Below are positions 1-5,660 of a DNA stretch of 34,992 bases, piece by piece. A program made the position numbers and the translations under genes. The notes under the pieces were generated by a model that was not told where the DNA came from, made no database searches, and worked only from the letters and a program-made list of their open reading frames with translations. The stretch is from Sphingomonadales bacterium (lineage in GTDB: Bacteria > Pseudomonadota > Alphaproteobacteria > Sphingomonadales > Sphingomonadaceae). The stretch is taken from NCBI GenBank assembly GCA_014763545.1, contig JACXVD010000028.1, positions 1 through 34,992 on the forward strand. Direction: 5' to 3'. Positions within the stretch are counted from its first letter, which is position 1, and each line of letters starts with the position of its first letter.

Positions 1-96
1 GCGTCGCCACCCGCTTCGACCGCAATATCAAAACCTTCATGGCAACTATCGCCATCGCAGCCTTCGTCACGTGGTGGCTCTAATGAGTCCGGACCC
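1..96 (+). mobile_element. Right end of an IS5-family insertion sequence
   Basis: The transposase tail is followed by GAGTCCGGACCC (85-96). Read from outside it is GGGTCCGGACTC, a plausible terminal inverted repeat for the IS427-like branch of the IS5 family. The next bases, together with the last C, give CTAG, which is the target preference I recall for that branch. Beyond this point a different gene begins, already broken. The left inverted repeat and any target duplication are outside the window, so the exact boundary is inferred. Confidence 0.7.
3..83 (+). CDS. IS5-family transposase, C-terminal end (partial)
   Basis: Only the last 26 codons lie in the window. They end in TAA followed directly by TGA. 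The tail reads ATRFDRN...FMATIAIAAFVTWWL, the typical end of IS5-family DDE transposases, in which an R(F/Y)D motif is followed by a hydrophobic helix and a Trp-Leu ending. The enzyme catalyses cut-and-paste movement of the element. The rest of the gene and the other end of the element lie left of the window, so it cannot be judged whether the copy is intact. The family call rests on a short but characteristic tail. Confidence 0.8.
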   Translation, partial: VATRFDRNIKTFMATIAIAAFVTWWL

Positions 97-243
97 TAGC
101 ATTTGGCAAAGCTCATCGGCATCCTGATAGAAGCTGTACAGGCTGTCGCCCTGCAAAAGCAGTCCAGGGTAATTGCGACCAGGATGCCGTATTACTGCAG
201 CATTTGTTTGGTCAGAGAATATTTCAACAAGCTCTTTCCTCAC
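67..243 (-). pseudogene. DUF6959-like small protein, 3' end lost to the IS insertion
   Basis: Native sequence covers about 97-243. The reading frame then runs into the IS inverted repeat and ends at a stop inside the element, replacing the native C-terminus by about seven foreign residues. The readable part (VEIFSDQTNAAVIRHPGRNY, then PGLLLQGDSLYSF) resembles the small DUF6959 family, which is usually about 90 residues long; this identification is from memory. Function is unknown. An in-frame TTG at 249 would lengthen the ORF by two codons, but GTG at 243 is the better start because AGGAG lies seven bases upstream of it. It is divergent from rtcA with 66 bases between starts. Confidence 0.65.
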
Positions 244-309
244 AAGCAAACTCCTGCCTCACAACAAATTGACCGCTCCGAACCGAGCAAACGAAAGACC
301 GGAAATAAA

Positions 310-1326
310 ATGATCACAATCGACGGCTCCGAAGGTGAAGGCGGCGGACAGGTGCTGCGGTATTCCGCGGCCCTTGCGCTGCTGACCGGCGAGCCATTCA
401 CCATCCGGAACATTCGCGGAGGCAGGGCCAAGCCCGGGCTGATGCGCCAGCATGTTACCGCGCTGGAAGCAGCCTGTGCCATCGGCGGAGCGGAATGTTC
501 CGGGCTGACGGTCGGTGCCAGCGAACTGACCTTTCGGCCTGGCAGCGTTACGCCGGGTGAATACCATTTCGCCGTCGGCACCGCCGGTTCGACCGGGCTG
601 GTGCTCCAGACCGTTCTGGTGCCGCTGATGCTGGCCGACGCGCCGTCACGGCTGGTTATCGAGGGCGGGACACATGCGATGGCTGCGCCGCCGTTCGAGT
701 TCCTGCAAAAGACGCTGCTGCCGGTGCTTGAGCGGATGGGGCCGAAGCTTTCCATCACGCTGGAACGTCACGGCTTCTACCCGCGCGGTGGCGGGCGGAT
801 CGTCGTCAACATCGACCCCTCACCGCTGCGCCCGATCGAATGTGTCGATCGTGGAGCGTTCAAGGACGGCAAAGTCGAAGCCCTGGTCGCCGGCATCCCG
901 TTCGACATTGCCGATCGCGAGTTGAGGGCGGCGCGCAAGGTGCTGGCGGAATGGCCGGACGAAGCCTTTGCACCCGTGCAACTCCGCGCCGAACATGGCC
1001 CGGGGAACGCGCTGGTTCTGGAAGCCGAATTCGAGCATGTCACCGAGGTCATGTCCGGCTTTGGCAAGCTCGGCGTGCCTGCGGAGCGTCTGGCGAAGAG
1101 CGCGGCAAAGCGGATGGCCGGTTACCTGGCCTCGCAGGCCTTTGCCGGTCCTTACCTGCAGGACCAGCTGCCGTTGCCGCTTGCGATGGCCGGGCGTGGC
1201 ACGTTCACCACGGTGAAGCTCAGCGAACATACCCGCACCGCAATGAGCCTGATCGAGCGGTTCTCGGGAAGGGGCTTTCGTGTCTCCGAAACCGCCGAGG
1301 GGACCCATCTGGTCGAGGTCTGCTGA
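310..1326 (+). CDS. rtcA: RNA 3'-terminal phosphate cyclase
   Basis: RtcA converts an RNA 3'-phosphate to a 2',3'-cyclic phosphate using ATP, through a covalent His-AMP intermediate in the cytoplasm; it serves RNA repair or end processing. The protein has 338 residues, the normal family length. It opens with the family motif IDGSEGEGGGQVLRYS (residues 4-19), has PRGGG at 158-162, and carries the expected nucleophile His307 in SEHTRT, equivalent to His309 of the E. coli enzyme. The frame is open back to 103, but the conserved N-terminus fixes the start at ATG 310. No rtcB or rtcR lies in the window; if an rtcB partner existed upstream, the IS element may have separated it. Family call is very secure; the physiological role is inference. 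Confidence 0.96.
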   Translation: MITIDGSEGEGGGQVLRYSAALALLTGEPFTIRNIRGGRAKPGLMRQHVTALEAACAIGGAECSGLTVGASELTFRPGSVTPGEYHFAVGTAGSTGLVLQTVLVPLMLADAPSRLVIEGGTHAMAAPPFEFLQKTLLPVLERMGPKLSITLERHGFYPRGGGRIVVNIDPSPLRPIECVDRGAFKDGKVEALVAGIPFDIADRELRAARKVLAEWPDEAFAPVQLRAEHGPGNALVLEAEFEHVTEVMSGFGKLGVPAERLAKSAAKRMAGYLASQAFAGPYLQDQLPLPLAMAGRGTFTTVKLSEHTRTAMSLIERFSGRGFRVSETAEGTHLVEVC

Positions 1327-1334
1327 CCGGCGGA

Positions 1335-2420
1335 CTAGAGCCAGACCGATCGCCGGTCCACGATCCGCTGGAATCCAGCCGCGAATGAAGAAGCCCTTGC
1401 CCGCAGCAAGGTGCGCCTGCCTTGGGCGGTCCGGGTGAACACCAGCTTCGAGGAGCCGACCCTGTTCCGCCACAGCTCCGCAAACCGTTCGGCAGTCTCC
1501 TTGCGCGCGCCGATTGCGGCAGGAACGGCGTGATAATCGGCCCGCCGCTTCAGCCCGAACCATGACGTGCGCACCATCAGGTAACGCGGGTTCTGCACCG
1601 GCCCCAGGATTTCCGCGATGGCCTGCATCGCCTGGCGTTCGGCCTTGCGGATGTCGGTCACGTCGCGCAGCGTCAGGATATGGCCGCCCGAACTGCGCGG
1701 CTTGGTTGCGGCGAGGAAGATGCGGCCCAGCTTGCCCTCGACTTCGAAGGTTGCCCCGTCGGGGGTCAGCAGCCCGGCGACCATCGCATCGACCATCCCG
1801 GGCTGGTCGAAACCGGCACCCACCAGCAGCGTGCCGGCCTCCACCACCTGCTGCACGATTTCGCGCGCCGTCAGGCCGAGCGGCGGGGGCGACGCGGGAT
1901 CGTAGGTCAACAGCGCCACGAACTGCGTGTTGCACTGGACCAGCCGCTGGCCCTCGTCGAAAATGGCGAAGGCATCGGCGGCCACGTCCAGCACCTCGCC
2001 CAGGTCGGTGACCTCGGTCATCCGGTCGGGTTCCATCAGCACCAGCTGGGTGTTGCCGCTGGCGAGCGGATAGTTGAACGGGACCAGCACCCGCCCGTCA
2101 TGGGTTACCACCGGCTCCAGCCGCCATTGCCCGGTGCGCAGGGGCTCCGTCGCCTCCGCCGTAGCGGGATCGGGCCGGGCAGGGGCCGATGCGCCGCCGC
2201 GACCGGCCAGCGCCGCGATCAGTGCATCGACATCCATGCCTGCCACATCGGCACCATCGGCGGGGAGGAAGCCGGCAAGGCTGCCGCTTATGCCCAGCAC
2301 CTTCAGGTCGGGATCGAGCAGCGCCATCGGCAGCGGGTGGGACGAGAGCAGATCGTCGATGGCACCCGCCAGCCCGGCATAATTCAGCCGCGTTGCCGCC
2401 GCGCCGGGTTCATCGCTCAT
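1335..2420 (-). CDS. PAS-domain protein with unassigned C-terminal domain
   Basis: A cytoplasmic protein of 361 residues with no signal peptide or membrane segment. Residues 15-135 look like a degenerate PAS domain (HPLPMALLDPDLKVLGIS). Residues 140-262 form a clearer second PAS (AADAFAIFDEGQRLVQCN, ending in ILTLRDVTDIRKAERQ, the usual PAS-to-linker pattern). No histidine kinase, GGDEF or HTH output follows. Instead residues about 270-361 form a basic, aromatic-rich block (RYLMVRTSW, DYHAVP, KLVFTRTAQGRR, RRSVWL) that I do not recognise. ATG 2420 is chosen over upstream in-frame ATGs because AGGA lies nine bases before it. It converges on rtcA with 8 bases between stops. A signalling or nucleic-acid-associated role is possible but unproven. 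Confidence 0.75.
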   Translation of the reverse strand: MSDEPGAAATRLNYAGLAGAIDDLLSSHPLPMALLDPDLKVLGISGSLAGFLPADGADVAGMDVDALIAALAGRGGASAPARPDPATAEATEPLRTGQWRLEPVVTHDGRVLVPFNYPLASGNTQLVLMEPDRMTEVTDLGEVLDVAADAFAIFDEGQRLVQCNTQFVALLTYDPASPPPLGLTAREIVQQVVEAGTLLVGAGFDQPGMVDAMVAGLLTPDGATFEVEGKLGRIFLAATKPRSSGGHILTLRDVTDIRKAERQAMQAIAEILGPVQNPRYLMVRTSWFGLKRRADYHAVPAAIGARKETAERFAELWRNRVGSSKLVFTRTAQGRRTLLRARASSFAAGFQRIVDRRSVWL

Positions 2421-2443
2421 CGTGTCGCGTCCTGCCATCTGTA

Positions 2444-2462
2444 GGCGGGCGATAGGCCCGCC
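2444..2462. other. Perfect hairpin upstream of the PAS gene
   Basis: GGCGGGC (2444-2450) and GCCCGCC (2456-2462) form a perfect 7-bp stem with loop GATAG. It sits between the small gene ending at 2556 and the PAS gene starting at 2420, both on the minus strand. It could end the upstream transcript or lie in the 5' UTR of the PAS gene. No T-tract follows on either strand, so a classical rho-independent terminator is not shown. Confidence 0.4.
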
Positions 2463-2555
2463 ATGTATCAGCCGTTGGTGCGCCAATGTATCAATTGTGT
2501 CGCCGCCGGCACCCGCTGTGTCGCGTTCTGGTGCGCGTGCGCCCACCCGGGCCGG

Positions 2556-2747
2556 TCAGGGAACCCACCACGCCTTCGCGCCGGGCGGCACATAGTCCGC
2601 GCTGCCGCATTCGCGCACGCGCTGCGCATAGTCCGTCTTCGGGTCCGTCGGGACCGGCTCGCCTGCCACGCCTGCTGCCACATCGAATTCGCCCGGCAGG
2701 CGGTGGTGGAGGTTGGGGCGGTGCTGTTTCCAGTTTGCTTTCGTCAT
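2556..2747 (-). CDS. Small hypothetical protein (63 aa)
   Basis: Not recognised. The 63-residue product begins MTKANWKQHRP, contains PTDPKTDYAQRVRECGSADY and ends in PPGAKAWWVP. It is soluble, has one cysteine and has no signal peptide. It is called because third codon positions are almost all G or C, as in neighbouring genes, and because the sequence is varied rather than the Arg/Pro/Ala-rich text of shadow frames here. The in-frame ATG at 2801 is less likely since its extra residues look random. No strong ribosome site is visible before 2747. It lies upstream of the PAS gene on the same strand and is divergent from the histidine kinase. Confidence 0.55.
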   Translation of the reverse strand: MTKANWKQHRPNLHHRLPGEFDVAAGVAGEPVPTDPKTDYAQRVRECGSADYVPPGAKAWWVP

Positions 2748-2916
2748 GCCGCCCGAATGGCAGGCCAAGGTATCGCGCGATTGTCTGCCGGGAGCGCACA
2801 AGGTTTCAATTGTTTCATGCGCACCGGCGCGGCGGCGCGGGGCATGCCATGAATATGCTATTCGGCGCCGCGGTGTGCCGCCATATCAATGGTGGCGGGT
2901 CGCACAGGAGGGCGAG
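2748..2916. promoter_or_regulatory. Intergenic region upstream of the kinase operon
   Basis: This 169-base gap separates the small minus-strand gene from the histidine kinase. It must hold promoter activity for one or both directions, but I see no convincing -35/-10 pair. The one clear element is AGGAGG (2906-2911), five bases before ATG 2917, which decides the kinase start against an open frame reaching back to 2713. Confidence 0.4.
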
Positions 2917-4797
2917 ATGCGGGAATGGTTGCAGCGCGCGCCGGTAAGGCTGCTCGTCGCGCTGCTGGTGGTGCAGGCGGGATATTGGCTGGTGTTCCAC
3001 CCGCTGGTCATCAGCCCGCCCGACCCGGTGGGCGCTGTGCCGCTGGCAACCAGCGAGGCGAGCTATGCCCGGCTGGACGAGCCCAGCTGGCAGGCGGCGC
3101 AAAAGGCGAAATTCGCACCCATCGATAGCCTGCTGATCCCGCTCGAGCGGGGCTATCACGCCTCGCGCGCCAGTTTCGCGCTCGATGCAGTCCCGGTCGA
3201 GGGACTTGCCCTGCTGGTCGCGGATTCGGCGGACAATCGCGAGGTGTGGGTCAACGGTTCGCTGCTGGCGGGCGACGGCAGGATGCTCCTGCCCGATGTC
3301 ACCTACCACGGGCAGCGGCGCAGCATGTTGCGCATCCCGTCGGGCCTGCTGCACGTCGGCGAGAACGAGGTGCTGACGATTGCGGTGACCGAGTTTTCCG
3401 AAATGGGGGTGATGGTCGCGCCAGTGGTGGGGCCCTACAAACCGTTCGAGCGCGCCTTTACATGGAAGGTCTTCCTGTTCGGCACGGCGCAGGTGATTTC
3501 GGTGACCATCGGGCTGGTGGTCGTGTTCCTGGCAGGGATCGTCTTGCTGCGGTCGAGCGAGCGCCGGTTCCTGTTCTGGTTGCTGGTGCTGGCGCTGGCA
3601 TGGTCGCTCAATGCCCTGCTGCGCATCTGGTACGATATCCCTCTGCATGGCGCGTGGCGCACCTTTGCGTTCTTGGGCAGCGCGCTGGTGCTGTCGCTGG
3701 CATGGCCGATGATGATCGACGCCTGGACCGGTCGCAGCATTGCGTGGTTCCGCCGCGCATGCCTGGCGGCGTTTGCGGTAGCGATGCTGGTGGTCGGCTG
3801 GTTCAACTTCGTCGACCACAGTTTCGGCGCGTTCGAGCGGGCGATGGCGGTGCTGGTCTGGTCGGGCATGCCGCTGCTGGCGGTCGCATTTGGCCGACTG
3901 GGCTGGCATGCACTGCAGCGGCCGGCCGACCGCCCATGGGAAGCCGCCTTGCTGCTGACCATGGCGATGCTATTCGTCCTTTCGTTGACCGGGGCGCTGA
4001 GCGACACGATCCGTTCGTTTTACTGGCAGCTGACGCAGCCGCTGTTCGTGCTGCTGTTCGCGATTGCCTTCTTCGGCCGCAATTTCCGCCTGTTTCGATC
4101 GCGCGAACAGCTCAACGTCGAACTCAGGAGCCTGCTCGACAGGCGGACCGCCGAACTCGAGGCGGCGCATGCGCGCGAGACGGATCTTGTCCGCCAGCAA
4201 GCCTATAACGAGGAACGCGGGCGGATCATGCGCGATATGCACGATGGGCTGGGGTCCAACCTGATGTCGCTGCTGCTCGCCGCGCGACGCGGCGTCGCGG
4301 AACCGGCGATGGTGGCCGAAGGGCTGCAATCGGTGGTCGACGAGATGCGGCTGATGATCGATTCGATGGACTCGGTGGGCGAATCGCTCGCCACCGCGCT
4401 CACCACCTTCCGCGCGCGCGTGGCGGAGCGGATCACCGCCACCGGCTTCCATCTGGACTGGCGCGACACCGCCCTCCGCCCCCCGCCCGACTATTCGCCG
4501 CGGATGGTGCTGCAGATATTCCGCGTGATGCAGGAAGCCGTCACCAATGCGCTGAAACATTCCGGCGGCGATGCCATCGCCATCGCCATTGCCGATGGCG
4601 AGCGCGACGGAGAAGTGCTGGCGATCACGGTAAGCGACAACGGCGATGGCGCGCTGGGTCCGGCGAACACAAGGGGCCGTGGCCTTGCCAATATGCGCAG
4701 CCGGGCGGCGGCGATCGGGGCGAGCATCGACTTCATCGAAGCGCCGGGGGGCCTGTCGGTGCGGCTCGGGCTGCCTGCGCAGACGCGGGAACCATGA
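2917..4797 (+). CDS. Membrane sensor histidine kinase (7TMR-DISM-like, NarL-type partner)
   Basis: An inner-membrane signal-transducing kinase of 626 residues that autophosphorylates on His and passes phosphate to the adjacent regulator. A first helix at about 10-28 is followed by an extracytoplasmic beta-rich domain to about residue 180 (NREVWVNGSLLAGDG, with VGENEVLTI further on), which resembles the jelly-roll ligand domain of 7TMR-DISM sensors. Then come a bundle of about seven hydrophobic helices (roughly 185-395), a coiled-coil linker and a HisKA_3-type H-box MRDMHDGLGSN with His442. The ATPase part has QEAVTNALKHSGG (N-box), VSDNGDG and GRGLANMRSRA. The AGGAGG site sets the start. Its stop overlaps an ATG (ATGA) of a possible micro-ORF before the regulator. 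The ligand is unknown. Confidence 0.92.
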   Translation: MREWLQRAPVRLLVALLVVQAGYWLVFHPLVISPPDPVGAVPLATSEASYARLDEPSWQAAQKAKFAPIDSLLIPLERGYHASRASFALDAVPVEGLALLVADSADNREVWVNGSLLAGDGRMLLPDVTYHGQRRSMLRIPSGLLHVGENEVLTIAVTEFSEMGVMVAPVVGPYKPFERAFTWKVFLFGTAQVISVTIGLVVVFLAGIVLLRSSERRFLFWLLVLALAWSLNALLRIWYDIPLHGAWRTFAFLGSALVLSLAWPMMIDAWTGRSIAWFRRACLAAFAVAMLVVGWFNFVDHSFGAFERAMAVLVWSGMPLLAVAFGRLGWHALQRPADRPWEAALLLTMAMLFVLSLTGALSDTIRSFYWQLTQPLFVLLFAIAFFGRNFRLFRSREQLNVELRSLLDRRTAELEAAHARETDLVRQQAYNEERGRIMRDMHDGLGSNLMSLLLAARRGVAEPAMVAEGLQSVVDEMRLMIDSMDSVGESLATALTTFRARVAERITATGFHLDWRDTALRPPPDYSPRMVLQIFRVMQEAVTNALKHSGGDAIAIAIADGERDGEVLAITVSDNGDGALGPANTRGRGLANMRSRAAAIGASIDFIEAPGGLSVRLGLPAQTREP

Positions 4798-4868
4798 CCA
4801 TGGCATTTGCGCCGCGCGCCCCCAGGTCGCATGAACGGCAATTCTACTTGCCGCAGCAGCAGGGCTGA
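4794..4868 (+). CDS. Possible 24-aa micro-ORF linking kinase and regulator
   Basis: An ATG at 4794 overlaps the kinase stop in the ATGA arrangement that recurs in this genome and opens a 24-codon frame (MTMAFAPRAPRSHERQFYLP, then QQQG) ending six bases before the regulator start. It could be a coupling cistron that carries ribosomes from kinase to regulator, or a chance frame. No Shine-Dalgarno of its own is evident, and the composition is not diagnostic. Confidence 0.25.
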   Translation: MTMAFAPRAPRSHERQFYLPQQQG

Positions 4869-4874
4869 ACCGCC

Positions 4875-5534
4875 ATGATCGAGGACGAGGCGCGCCACCG
4901 TATCGCAATCGTGGAAGACGATCCGATCGTGCGCGATCATTTCATCGATATCGTCACTGCTGCCCCGGCGCTCGACCTCGCCGGTCTCGCGCCGACCATC
5001 GCGCGCGGACGCGAACTGCTGGCCCTGCAACCGGGATTGTTTCTGGTCGATATCGGCCTGCCCGATGGCAGCGGGCTGGATTTCATCCCCGAGATCAAGG
5101 CGCAGACCGATGCGCAGGTGCTGGTCGTCACCAGCTTCGGCGATCGCGACACGGTGGTGAACGCGATCCGCGCCGGGGCCGATGGTTACCTGCTCAAGGA
5201 TTCCGCGCCCGAAGTGATCGCGCGAGGGATCGAGGTGACCCTGGCCGGCGGTGCGCCGATCAGCGCGGCGGCGGCGGTGTACCTGCTGGACCGGCTGCGC
5301 ACCGCGCCGCTGGTCGAAGCGGCCGAGGCGGAGGACAGCGGGCTTACCGCGCGCGAGGTGGAACTGCTGCAATTGTTCGCGCGCGGCGACAGCTACAAGG
5401 AAGCGGCGCGCACGCTGGGCATCAGCCCGCTGACGGTGGGCAACCATGTCAAGTCGATCTACCGCAAGCTGGCCGTCCATTCGCGCGGCGAGGCGGTGTA
5501 TGAAGCGATCAAGACCGGCCAACTGAAAATCTGA
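4875..5534 (+). CDS. NarL/FixJ-family response regulator
   Basis: A 219-residue cytoplasmic transcription regulator. The receiver domain (8-125) has acidic residues EDD at 14-16, phospho-acceptor Asp59 in FLVDIGLPDGSG, the conserved Thr/Ser in VVTSFGD and the Lys in YLLKDSAPE. The LuxR-type helix-turn-helix occupies about 150-215 (LTAREVELLQLFARG, with EAARTLGISPLTVGNHVKSI). It follows the kinase by 77 bases on the same strand and matches the HisKA_3 kinase class, so the two form a cognate pair. The autotransporter gene downstream is a plausible target or operon member, but no binding site was identified. Confidence 0.95.
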   Translation: MIEDEARHRIAIVEDDPIVRDHFIDIVTAAPALDLAGLAPTIARGRELLALQPGLFLVDIGLPDGSGLDFIPEIKAQTDAQVLVVTSFGDRDTVVNAIRAGADGYLLKDSAPEVIARGIEVTLAGGAPISAAAAVYLLDRLRTAPLVEAAEAEDSGLTAREVELLQLFARGDSYKEAARTLGISPLTVGNHVKSIYRKLAVHSRGEAVYEAIKTGQLKI

Positions 5535-5570
5535 CGCAGCAAGGGCTGGTGAAGGCCGGCACAGCGCAGC

Positions 5571-5609
5571 CCTGCCACATCCATGGCACCAGTGCCGTGG
5601 CATGGCAGG
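5571..5609. terminator. Imperfect long hairpin after the response regulator
   Basis: CCTGCCA (5571-5577) pairs with TGGCAGG (5603-5609), and inside it GGCAC pairs with GTGCC around loop CA. The structure lies between the regulator stop and the Shine-Dalgarno of the autotransporter gene. No T-tract follows, so it may be a rho-independent-like attenuator, an mRNA structure or a regulator site. Partial uncoupling of the two transcription units is inference. Confidence 0.4.
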
Positions 5610-5660
5610 CCCGCGCAGGGCGCGGCACATCCCCCCGAAATCCAGATCGGGAGGAAATCC

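Noticed and set aside
103-309. N-terminal extension of rtcA in an open frame
   Set aside because: The family starts at ITIDGSEGEGGG with normal length; the extension is read across the disrupted neighbour gene.
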